Assembly (NCBI RefSeq): GCF_004368965.1
Contig: NZ_SORO01000002.1
Span: 186,001-250,000, forward strand
DNA: 64,000 nucleotides
Reading direction: 5' to 3'
Source: Leptospira meyeri
GTDB taxonomy: Bacteria > Spirochaetota > Leptospiria > Leptospirales > Leptospiraceae
Shown: positions 29,401-36,052 of the stretch, one piece after another
Numbering within the stretch: the first letter of the stretch is position 1
Layout: each line of letters begins with the position of its first letter
The notes under the pieces: model-generated
Database searches by the model: none
Told to the model about the DNA's origin: nothing
Seen by the model: only the letters and a program-made list of their open reading frames with translations
Translations under genes and position numbers: made by a program

Positions 29401-29616
29401 ATTGCAGGAACTTTGCCGATTGCTTTGGGAATCGGAGAGGCCTCCAAATCAAGAACTGCTATGGGGATTGCCATCATTGGGGGGCTTGTTTTATCCACAC
29501 TCATCACTCTCATTGTGGTGCCTGCAGTGTTTGGATACATTGACCGCATCCGCGAAAAAATTGAAGGTGCTTTCCGCCCTGATTATGAAATTCGACCTGA
29601 GGATTTAGAGGACTAA
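26413..29616 (+). CDS. RND-family efflux transporter permease (HAE1/AcrB-like)
   Basis: 1067-residue proton-driven inner-membrane pump that would work with a membrane-fusion protein and an outer-membrane channel. The N-terminus SFSIKRPIFISSLVIIMVITG is the first helix; DLFPDINIPFVVVSTVYPGAGPEE is the family N-terminal motif. The proton relay is present in TM4 as LLVDDAIVV. Signature segments such as FIYLVLASLYESFITP, plus a second SLAMIAGTLPIALG, are intact. No fusion-protein or TolC gene is adjacent, which is unusual for this family and implies partners elsewhere. Substrate class (drug, lipid or metal) is undetermined. Confidence 0.95.
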   Translation: MSIASFSIKRPIFISSLVIIMVITGFISLKRIGVDLFPDINIPFVVVSTVYPGAGPEEIETSISKPLEEELSSISGLKRITSRNQEGISMVFAEFSLTTDIKYAEQQVRDKTARVKPLFPDSSKEPLVQRFDPSDQPIMRISLFADLPEGELYDLAKEKIKTKLEQVNNVGAVKIIGGSRREIHIELDRNKINSYQVPAIAIGNQIKNSGVNIPAGKVEGGDKETSFRTVAKYESLSQIENTVVSFGGEFGRGVLVKDLGQVKDTLQDRQTLGMLYAPISAEEHEEPSLIGKLLFKYDAPKKERIQKTALFLDVYKQSGANTVEVADGILGKIDTINAQIKDLKGAPKVILIRDGSKWIRANIEDVTIAIILGILLAVIVVYLFLGNVRSTLITGMALPNSMLGAFIIMYAMGFTMNVMTLLALSLAVGLLVDDAIVVRENIFRKLEEGESVIVAARKGTEEVTLAVIGTSLTVIAVFLPIGFLSGIVGQFFKQFGLTVVFAMIISLFDGLTVAPMLSAYFAGKTDIHKKKNIVLRNFDKFQDFLDKMYGIIMKFALKKPWAVILLTFLTLVTSIFSLAFVKKTFLPANDQGEFMVNVEMAPGTSLQGTAEVVKEIQNAIIQTVPELELLATVVGNSDGESNIATIGVALLPSEYRKRTTGDVKDQIREYLKQYPQARPKVNDYSAIGGGVQYPFNLNLKGENLKDLEAYSFKVMEELRKIPDLTDVDTTYRTGKPEFQVVPNRAKMQTVGVVAGVMGAELRYHIEGGEVAKYLENGIEYDVRLRLKEDQRNLRKSFYETRVPNIQNRLIPLNAIADGKESSSPARIIREDRSRVVPINANLAPGGAIASASDAATKILKEKLPPPPGITYTFVGQSEDFKELLQNIVLAFGMALIFIYLVLASLYESFITPITILFAIPPAISGAFFALALTGEMLNLFSMIGLILLMGLVAKNSILLVDHAMLAMREHGMTRDEAIFDAGSKRLRPILMTSLAMIAGTLPIALGIGEASKSRTAMGIAIIGGLVLSTLITLIVVPAVFGYIDRIREKIEGAFRPDYEIRPEDLED

Positions 29617-29669
29617 ACCTTCATTTTAGTAATTTCGCAAGGTAAAATTTAAACTTGCCCAAACTTTGA

Positions 29670-29710
29670 ATTCGGCGTTCTCTTGCTAACATGTCCAGCG
29701 AACGCCGAAT
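29670..29710 (+). promoter_or_regulatory. Hairpin presenting the PilZ start codon in its loop
   Basis: ATTCGGCGTTC and GAACGCCGAAT are perfectly complementary over 11 bp and flank a 19-nt loop that contains the ATG at 29691. The 3' arm is codons 4-7 of the gene. No Shine-Dalgarno purine run precedes the ATG, and no other start lies upstream before an in-frame TGA. In RNA the stem would hold the AUG in the loop. Translation control is inference. Confidence 0.5.
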
Positions 29711-30053
29711 CTACAAACGAATCTCCGAAAAAGTACATCTCACCTACCGAGTGATCCAATCGGGAGCCGGTTCTTCTCAGTTTTTACCAAAAGACAAAGG
29801 AGAAGGGGATTCCCAAGACATTTCTGAAGGGGGACTTTTGTTTCGAACCAAAGAACCAATGCCCCTCGGAACTCGTTTGGAACTAGAATTAAGATTCCCT
29901 GATGTGAAGTACGTTTTATATCCAAAAGCAAAAGTCGTACGATTGGAAGAATTTGGAGAAGGAGCTTTTTATGAAGTTGGCCTTGAATTCAACCAAATGT
30001 TTGACGATGACCAAAAACTTTTGTTGGAACATATCAGTCGACTAGCAGTATAA
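29691..30053 (+). CDS. PilZ-domain c-di-GMP-binding protein
   Basis: 120-residue single PilZ domain, a receptor for cyclic di-GMP that alters motility, surface or transcription functions by partner binding. The c-di-GMP motif is present: RRIYKRISEK (RxxxR type, residues 5-14) and DSQDISEGGLLF (DxSxxG, about 41-52). It is free-standing, with no other domain. It lies between the RND pump and a two-component system, 74 bp from the former. The AUG sits in a hairpin loop without a clear Shine-Dalgarno. The name of the partner cannot be inferred. Confidence 0.88.
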   Translation: MSSERRIYKRISEKVHLTYRVIQSGAGSSQFLPKDKGEGDSQDISEGGLLFRTKEPMPLGTRLELELRFPDVKYVLYPKAKVVRLEEFGEGAFYEVGLEFNQMFDDDQKLLLEHISRLAV

Positions 30054-30103
30054 CCTGAACCATTCCCGAGTCCTAAAACGTTTGATTCTCAGGTAGCCTT
30101 CCA

Positions 30104-31345
30104 ATGTTGCAAAGGTTGTTTCGTTTTTTTCGTGGGATTCCTCTCGAACCGATTTCTCTTCTAGCCGTTTATTCCGAGATCATCAGCAAATTGTATTTTC
30201 TTGGATTCGCCTATTGTTTGGCGTACATCCAAAGTGTGTATTTGGAATGGAACGCTCCAGACCAAACCAATTGTATTTTATCTGCTATCCAACTCGTTCT
30301 AAGTATCATTCTAGTTTTGACCTCTTTTTTTTATAGGAGGTTTTTTGGTTTTGCTCCCATCATCGTCCGTCTGACTTTTTTTCTTTTGGTGTTGGTAGAA
30401 ATTGAAACTGGATTTCATGACCCAACGATTCCCTATTTTGATCCTAGAAATTGGTTAACGATCACAGCTTTACTTGCAACATCGTCTTTCTTTTATCCAG
30501 GCCTTGTTTGGCAGTACATTTTAGAATGGTCCATTGTACTTTTGATTTATATCCTTAGGGTATACTTTACAAACCACACAGTCATACCGATCGAAACCTG
30601 GAGAGAGATGTCCACCATCTTCCCTTTGTTTCTCGTGGCCTTTTTTTTAAACCATTGGTGGTTTCGTACTCGATACATCGCTGCATATCGCGGGATGTTA
30701 CTCGAAGAAAAACGTAGAACTTTTTTCCAAGACATCCATGATAGTTTAGGTTCTCAATTAACTGATTTAGTTTTACTTGCCCAAAAGTTGGAAAAAAAAT
30801 CGGATGAGATCACGGATGACCAATTACAAAAATTAAGACAACTTTCAGAATCAGCACTTCAGTCCTTACGCAACCAAGTCCAAGAAGAAGACCAAAGAGA
30901 TTTGATCCAAGAATCTTTGTTAGACGGATTGAAGCTATTAGTCAAAAAACGATACAAACTTGTAGGTCGAACAATCAATTTAAAATGGGAGTCCATAGGA
31001 GAAGAAACGATGATTAAAATCCCCGACCCAGAGGTAGCTCATCATATCCTACAATTCTTCAAAGAAGTGACAACCAATGACTTACGACATGGAAATGGGA
31101 CTTCTGAATGGAAGATCGATAGAACACCGGATCATTTGGTATTCCAATTTGCCACAGAACTTGAAAAGCCAGAAGGAAAAGAAAAGAGTTCGGAGTTTTA
31201 TTCAAACAAACAAGGATGGAATGAATCAGGAATTGGCGAACGAGGCCTTCACCAAAGAATCAAATCTCTGAATGGCGACCTTCAAATAATTGAATCACCA
31301 TACCAAATTCATATGAAACTTCCTATGAGTTTATTTCATATATGA
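30104..31345 (+). CDS. Membrane sensor histidine kinase, NarL/HisKA_3 type
   Basis: 413-residue sensor with five or six membrane helices (about 20-185), no periplasmic domain of size, and a HisKA_3 dimerisation box (FFQDIHDSLGSQLTDL, phospho-acceptor H212), the type that pairs with LuxR-class regulators. The ATP-binding part shows an N-box (EVTTNDLRHGNG) and a G-box (GIGERGLHQRIKSLNG), but the usual acidic DxGxG between them is degenerate (QFATELEKPEG). Kinase efficiency may be unusual. The response regulator overlaps its end (ATGA). Confidence 0.87.
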   Translation: MLQRLFRFFRGIPLEPISLLAVYSEIISKLYFLGFAYCLAYIQSVYLEWNAPDQTNCILSAIQLVLSIILVLTSFFYRRFFGFAPIIVRLTFFLLVLVEIETGFHDPTIPYFDPRNWLTITALLATSSFFYPGLVWQYILEWSIVLLIYILRVYFTNHTVIPIETWREMSTIFPLFLVAFFLNHWWFRTRYIAAYRGMLLEEKRRTFFQDIHDSLGSQLTDLVLLAQKLEKKSDEITDDQLQKLRQLSESALQSLRNQVQEEDQRDLIQESLLDGLKLLVKKRYKLVGRTINLKWESIGEETMIKIPDPEVAHHILQFFKEVTTNDLRHGNGTSEWKIDRTPDHLVFQFATELEKPEGKEKSSEFYSNKQGWNESGIGERGLHQRIKSLNGDLQIIESPYQIHMKLPMSLFHI

Positions 31346-31983
31346 AATCTATTTCCATCGGTATCATCGAAGACAATTTAGATTTTTTACAATCTTTATG
31401 TGCTGTCTTAAAACTAAATTCTCATCTAAATTTAGTCACTTGGAATTCAGCTGAAGATTTTTGGGCCAATGGACAATCAAAAGAATGGGACTTGCTCATT
31501 TTGGATATTGGACTTCCCGGTATGAGTGGGATTGATGTACTCAAAACTTATCATACATTGGAATCAAGAAAGAGCCTCGTGATTTCATCCTTACAAACGG
31601 ATGACGCTATCTTTTCGGCCCTTCGGAATGGAGCTTCTGGTTATATTTGGAAATCAGAGTTGGACTCTCTTCCTGAGACCATACAAACCATTTTGGATGG
31701 AGGGAGTGTGATTTCCCCTTCGATTGCCGCAAAAGTGTTGTTAAGTTTTCGAAAACCCCAGACTCATACCGATTCATTCATTGTTGGGGTTGAAGTCTTG
31801 ACTCCTAGAGAAAGACAAATTTTGGAACTGATTGTAGAAGGGGACAACCCTAGCCAAATCGCTTCTTTGTTTGGGACAACGGTTGGAACCGTCCGCCAAC
31901 AAATCAAAGCCATATATAAAAAACTCCAAGTGAACACTCGGGTCCAAATGCTAAAAAAAGCCCGTCAGTTTGGAATTTTTTAA
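31342..31983 (+). CDS. LuxR/NarL-type response regulator
   Basis: 213-residue DNA-binding regulator: receiver domain (1-125, acidic pocket E10/D11, phospho-acceptor D55 in LLILDIGLPGM) and a C-terminal LuxR helix-turn-helix (about 150-213, VLTPRERQILELI...GTTVGTVRQQIKAIYKKL). Its start overlaps the kinase stop by 4 nt. After the stop comes a 580-bp gap holding two identical-spaced dyads; they could be its own sites or those of another regulator, though the dyad type (ACCA-N2-TGGT) is more usual for TetR-family proteins. Confidence 0.93.
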   Translation: MKSISIGIIEDNLDFLQSLCAVLKLNSHLNLVTWNSAEDFWANGQSKEWDLLILDIGLPGMSGIDVLKTYHTLESRKSLVISSLQTDDAIFSALRNGASGYIWKSELDSLPETIQTILDGGSVISPSIAAKVLLSFRKPQTHTDSFIVGVEVLTPRERQILELIVEGDNPSQIASLFGTTVGTVRQQIKAIYKKLQVNTRVQMLKKARQFGIF

Positions 31984-32000
31984 AGGAAATGAAATTCTAA

Positions 32001-32024
32001 TTTATACCATCTGGTAAATGGACA
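32001..32024 (+). repeat. Dyad-containing direct repeat, copy 1
   Basis: First copy of a 24-nt repeat beginning TTTATACCATCTGGTA. The core TACCA-TC-TGGTA is a perfect dyad (32005-32016). It matches copy 2 at 21 of 24 positions. The ACCA-N2-TGGT half-site spacing resembles RutR-class TetR operators, so a transcription-factor site is the likeliest reading. Confidence 0.6.
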
Positions 32025-32240
32025 TTGGCTACAAAATCGGTTATACTGCCTCATCAACTTACCAGAATACAAACAAATGCGACTAGAATCGATTCATTGG
32101 ATCTCTGCTTTTTTTATCAAACTAAGGCTTGTTTTATGGTTTGGTGTGTATTTAGCACTGGTATTTTTGATGAATTGGGTTTTATAAAGGAATCCAAAAA
32201 AAGCAAAAGTTTAGGTTGGGAATGGTTTCTTTACTTTCTT

Positions 32241-32264
32241 TTTATACCATTTGGTAGATAGACA
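32241..32264 (+). repeat. Dyad-containing direct repeat, copy 2
   Basis: Second copy, 240 bp after the first, beginning TTTATACCATTTGGTA; its dyad TACCA-TT-TGGTA is at 32245-32256. The two copies differ at the dyad centre and at two flanking bases, a pattern of conserved half-sites with free spacers. Confidence 0.6.
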
Positions 32265-32564
32265 CTAATTCCCGTCTCTGTTAGCATAATCCGAAGAATC
32301 CCAGTCTGCTTACTTTGGCTGGCGAATCGTGTAGAATTTCCATTTAACATTCCATTGCTTTTGCAAGTGCCATCGTGTTCGAGACCACGGTGGTATTTTT
32401 TTAGTTTCCTCTGTGGGATTCAGGAGATTTAGGAATGGTCTTAGGTGGCAAAATTACCTACAGACGATTCAAAAAATTGCAATTCTGTAACATTTGTTTC
32501 CCGAAAAAATATTGCCTAAAGGAAACGGGAATATAGCCTTGGTTACACTTTCATAGGAGAATTT

Positions 32565-32843
32565 ATGAAGAAAATTTTACTCATGGCAGCAGTTGCAGCT
32601 TTCATTGCAAACTGTTACAGCATCGACAAAACTAAAGTTGGCGGAAAAGAAGTAGTAACTGCTACTCAAATGAACCCGGCTATCTTTACACTTTGGGGTG
32701 CTCCTGTTACTGCTTGTTTAGATGACCTAAACAAAGAAGGTGTGACTCAAGTTGTTGATGCAAAAGGTCCTGCGACTCACGGATTGTTCACTACAAGCCG
32801 AATTTCTACAACTGAAGCTTGCCAAGCTACCGGCGTTAAGTAA
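32565..32843 (+). CDS. Small lipoprotein, TRL/Bor-like
   Basis: 92-residue protein with signal peptide and lipobox AAFIANC (Cys17). The mature part (GGKEVVTATQMNPAIFTLWG...ACLDDLNKEGV...ATHGLFTTSRISTTEACQ) recalls the TRL-like family of small lipoproteins, which I offer tentatively. Function unknown. A strong Shine-Dalgarno (TAGGAGAAT) and a regular codon choice suggest high expression. A hairpin terminator follows immediately. Confidence 0.8.
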   Translation: MKKILLMAAVAAFIANCYSIDKTKVGGKEVVTATQMNPAIFTLWGAPVTACLDDLNKEGVTQVVDAKGPATHGLFTTSRISTTEACQATGVK

Positions 32844-32850
32844 GTTTTTT

Positions 32851-32890
32851 GTTGGGCTGATGCAACTTATGTTGCTCAGTCCAACTTCTC
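32851..32890 (+). terminator. Hairpin terminator after the small lipoprotein
   Basis: GTTGGGCTGATGCAAC pairs with GTTGCTCAGTCCAAC (one bulged A, one G-U) around a TTAT loop, 7 nt after the stop. It is followed by a pyrimidine tract (TTCTCTCCTCTTT) rather than pure T. The next gene starts only 16 nt further, so this may also act as an attenuator. Confidence 0.7.
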
Positions 32891-32900
32891 TCCTCTTTCA

Positions 32901-34820
32901 TTGAACAAACTCCATCATTATTTTCTTACAACATTTTTCTTCTTTTGTCTTTTTGTCTCGCCCATACATTCTGAGTCAAACTTTCCAGATACAGATTCTA
33001 TTGAGAAAGCTTCTTTGGAAAGAGATTGGCTAGTTCTCCTTCATTACCAAACTTCCAAATGGAAAAAGACATATAAAAGTCTGGCTGATGGACCTTCCTT
33101 TTTTTTATCTGCTGACGGTCTTACCAATCCAACCTCTGAATTAAAAGCTCATTTGGATTTCTTTCAAAAACCAAAAGAAGATTTAATCAAAATGGAATGC
33201 AAATTCCCTGCTAGGTTTCATTGGATTCGAAAACGTTTCGGATTTCCTATTGATCCAACTTGGGAACAAGATTGTCCGAAGTGGCCTGAGTTTAAGAACC
33301 AAATGCGAGCAAAATCAGTTTCGGTAATTTTTGCATCTTTTCATCCAGAACATCCTGCTTCCTTATTTGGGCATACGATGCTCAAATTTAATGAAGAAAA
33401 ATCAAATGGAGTTGTTTCCGAAGATTTGATCTTGAATTATGCGGCAACAGTCCCTGGAAACATCGATCCAATTTCTTTTGTGATTTATGGGCTTGCCGGT
33501 GGATTTCATGGATCATTTGAAATTCAAAAGTACCTATATAAAATTCATGAGTACAATGAATTTGAAAACAGAAATCTTTGGGAATTCAAACTCAACTTAA
33601 ACCAAGAAGAAGTGAATCAATTGACTCGTCATCTTTGGGAGATGTCGCAAAATCATTTTGATTATTATTTTTTAGATGAAAATTGTTCTTTCCGCATTTT
33701 GACTCTTCTTGAAGTAGCAAGACCAAGTCTCAGACTTACAGATCGAATTTCCGTGATGTTACTGCCAACAGAAAGTTTGAAAATTCTTTCCAATCAAACG
33801 GGACTCATTGACCAAATTCAGTTTAGACCTTCTATCATCGAAAGATACAGGCACAAATATGGTTATTTAACTTCTTCAGAAAAAACCATTTTAGACCAAA
33901 TGGTAGATGGGAAGATGGATTCAGTCTTTGAGTTAGACTCAGTTCGAAGGACTCTTCTTTTTGATATTTATATCGACCATCTAGTCATTCATAAAATTAA
34001 AGCATATGGAAAGATGGAAATCAAAGACCAAGAGTTATATGCAGAAGCGGAACAAAAAAGAGGAGACATACAGGTTTTAAATTCGTTACCAGAATATTTC
34101 CAAATTGAAAAATTGTCCAATCCGCTTCTCAGCCATGCACCATCACAAGTGACAATGGCCCATGGAAATTCGACAAATGGAGGTTATAGCGAAATCCAAT
34201 ACCGGCCAGTACTCCGAGATTTTACGGATTCTTATTTAGGGTATTCTCCGTACAATCAAATTTCGTTTTTAAGAATGAATGCACGTTTCTACGAAGATAC
34301 AAAACAAACCGTAATTCAAGAGTTTCACGTTTTGGAAATGACTTCATTAAACCCAATTGGACAGAAAATTTGGAAACCCTCTTGGCGTTTGGATTTAGGC
34401 GTTAAGTCACTTTATACGGAGAAAAACTATACAAAATCCATTGCAGAATACTACGGTTATGTGAGTGGAGGTTATGGGGTTGCCTGGGAGCCATTTTATC
34501 CTTTTTTCAGGCATCAATTTGTTTTGTTTTCATTTTTGGATTTTAGGGCAGATCAATCTCCTATTTGGGGTAGGGGTTATCGTTTAGGAGGTGTGAGTAG
34601 CACAGGTCTTCTCATTCGTATCTATGAGTCTTTTGGATTGATTTTTTCAGGAGACTACCGGTCTTCCTTTGCGGGAGAAAGAGGGAACTTCCCTGAATTT
34701 GTCTCTCAAATCAATTGGACATTATTAGAAAATGTATCATTGGAATTAAAATACAAACAAATCCAAACAAAAGAATTGGATTGGAATGAATACCAAGCAG
34801 GATTAAAAATTTTCTTCTAA
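32901..34820 (+). CDS. DUF4105 (Lnb N-terminal-like) periplasmic protein
   Basis: 639-residue exported protein with a signal peptide (FLTTFFFFCLFVSPIHSES) and a DUF4105 domain (about 130-300). The domain signature SVIFASFHPEHPASLFGHTML is visible (about 143-163), with a conserved His in SLFGHTMLKF and the Cys of DENCSFRIL (about 262), the likely active-site pair of this NlpC/P60-like family. The C-terminal half (about 400-639) is beta-rich and ends in an aromatic residue (KIFF), suggesting an outer-membrane barrel. The start is a TTG (32901), the only possible start after an in-frame stop, with no Shine-Dalgarno, and lies 16 nt from the preceding hairpin. Confidence 0.82.
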   Translation: MNKLHHYFLTTFFFFCLFVSPIHSESNFPDTDSIEKASLERDWLVLLHYQTSKWKKTYKSLADGPSFFLSADGLTNPTSELKAHLDFFQKPKEDLIKMECKFPARFHWIRKRFGFPIDPTWEQDCPKWPEFKNQMRAKSVSVIFASFHPEHPASLFGHTMLKFNEEKSNGVVSEDLILNYAATVPGNIDPISFVIYGLAGGFHGSFEIQKYLYKIHEYNEFENRNLWEFKLNLNQEEVNQLTRHLWEMSQNHFDYYFLDENCSFRILTLLEVARPSLRLTDRISVMLLPTESLKILSNQTGLIDQIQFRPSIIERYRHKYGYLTSSEKTILDQMVDGKMDSVFELDSVRRTLLFDIYIDHLVIHKIKAYGKMEIKDQELYAEAEQKRGDIQVLNSLPEYFQIEKLSNPLLSHAPSQVTMAHGNSTNGGYSEIQYRPVLRDFTDSYLGYSPYNQISFLRMNARFYEDTKQTVIQEFHVLEMTSLNPIGQKIWKPSWRLDLGVKSLYTEKNYTKSIAEYYGYVSGGYGVAWEPFYPFFRHQFVLFSFLDFRADQSPIWGRGYRLGGVSSTGLLIRIYESFGLIFSGDYRSSFAGERGNFPEFVSQINWTLLENVSLELKYKQIQTKELDWNEYQAGLKIFF

Positions 34821-34838
34821 TTTTGGATTTGGTGATGA

Positions 34839-35951
34839 TCAGTCCATCAATCGTTTGATTTCTTTTAAGAGTGTAGACTGGCCGGACATCAGTTTTGTTT
34901 CCGATTCTAGGATGGCCTCTTTTTTCCCTGGGCGCATAAAAAACTGTTCCAAAACTACTTCTCTGAGAGTTTCTTCAAACCACATCCGGGTCTGGTTATC
35001 TCTATTTTTCGCATAATACCCGTTTGCTTTTGTAGTGGAGATATAATCTAAAACCAACTTCCAGATTTCATCGATTCCTTTTCCTCCAATCCCACTGCAA
35101 GTGGTCGCCCGGGGTGTCCATTTGGATTCGGGGGCTGGGAAAAGGTGGAGGGCAGATTCATATTCAACTCTGGCACGTTTGGCAAAGGGTTCATTCTGTC
35201 CGTCGGCTTTATTGATGGCAATGAGGTCAGCCATCTCCATAATCCCACGTTTGATTCCTTGGAGTTCGTCACCAGCACCGGCTAGCATGAGGAGTAAAAA
35301 GAAATCGACCATAGAGTGTACTTGAGTTTCGGATTGTCCCACACCCACTGTTTCTATGATGATGGTATCAAATCCTGCTGCCTCACAGAGATACATGGAC
35401 TCTCTTGTTTTTCTAGCAACCCCTCCAAGCGAACCACTGCTAGGTGATGGACGTATAAAAGCATTTTCTGATTTTGAAAGAATTTCCATCCTAGTTTTAT
35501 CGCCAAGGATAGAACCTTTGGTCCGCTGACTACTAGGATCAATGGCAAGGACTGCCAGTTTATGATTTTGCTCGAGAAGGTAACTTCCAAAACTTTCGAT
35601 AAAGGTAGACTTCCCAACACCGGGAACCCCAGTGATTCCAATGCGGATGGAGTTTCCTACTTTTGGCATCACTAGTTCCAAGATGGCTTGGGCTTTGTCA
35701 TTATGTGCATCTAAATTGCTTTCGACAAGAGTGATTGCTTTGGAGAGGTGAGTGCGGTTTCCTGAAAGAATGCCGGCTGCTAATTCCTCTGCTGAGATTT
35801 CTTTGCGACTAAGGGTTTTTCTTTGGTCACGAATGTAGGGAGAAATGGCGGGGGCATCGGCGACACCTGGGTTGACTGACAGTGCCGATTTTGGATTTGT
35901 TACATCCGCGTCCTCTTTCTTGTTGCCAATGTCCTCGTTTGGTGTTTTCAT
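34839..35951 (-). CDS. meaB: Methylmalonyl-CoA mutase-associated GTPase MeaB
   Basis: G-protein chaperone (ArgK/MeaB) that protects methylmalonyl-CoA mutase and edits its adenosylcobalamin loading. The 370-residue protein has Walker A in GITGVPGVGKSTF (about 114-126), the switch/base motifs DPSS, ETVGVGQSE and the GTP base motif INKADG. A Pro/Ala-rich disordered N-terminus (1-45) precedes the GTPase. It lies downstream of mutB, separated by 101 bp containing a rho-independent terminator, so it needs read-through or its own promoter. The C-terminal helix mediates dimerisation in known MeaB. Confidence 0.95.
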   Translation of the reverse strand: MKTPNEDIGNKKEDADVTNPKSALSVNPGVADAPAISPYIRDQRKTLSRKEISAEELAAGILSGNRTHLSKAITLVESNLDAHNDKAQAILELVMPKVGNSIRIGITGVPGVGKSTFIESFGSYLLEQNHKLAVLAIDPSSQRTKGSILGDKTRMEILSKSENAFIRPSPSSGSLGGVARKTRESMYLCEAAGFDTIIIETVGVGQSETQVHSMVDFFLLLMLAGAGDELQGIKRGIMEMADLIAINKADGQNEPFAKRARVEYESALHLFPAPESKWTPRATTCSGIGGKGIDEIWKLVLDYISTTKANGYYAKNRDNQTRMWFEETLREVVLEQFFMRPGKKEAILESETKLMSGQSTLLKEIKRLMD

Positions 35952-35982
35952 ATAGTTTGAATTTCTATTAGCGAATCGTCCG

Positions 35983-36019
35983 AAAAAACACCGATTGTTG
36001 TTTAGACAAATCGGTGTTT
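35983..36019 (-). terminator. Rho-independent terminator between mutB and meaB
   Basis: On the minus strand AAACACCGATT and AATCGGTGTTT form a perfect 11-bp stem with a 12-nt loop, followed by TTTTTT. It lies 33 bp after the mutB stop and 31 bp before the meaB start, so it should reduce meaB expression relative to the mutase genes. Confidence 0.85.
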
Positions 36020-36052
36020 GGTGGAATGGTTCCCCAAGCCCTTGTTTAGAAC

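Larger units (their letters stand above)
31984..32564. other. 580-bp gap: two dyad repeats and promoter of the small lipoprotein
   Basis: No confident gene. A TTG-started frame at 32025-32261 begins just after the first dyad and ends inside the second and has no recognisable composition, so I do not call it. Two 24-nt direct repeats (21 identities) stand at 32001 and 32241. The last 100 bases contain the probable promoter and the Shine-Dalgarno TAGGAGAAT of the lipoprotein at 32565. Confidence 0.6.

Noticed and set aside
32025..32261. TTG-started 78-codon frame between the two dyads
   Set aside because: No ribosome site, odd composition, and its ends coincide with the repeats; treated as part of a non-coding gap.
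32381..32402. Short dyad ACCAC-G-GTGGT followed by T-run
   Set aside because: Five base pairs with no room for a loop; too weak for a terminator, and nothing transcribed upstream calls for one.
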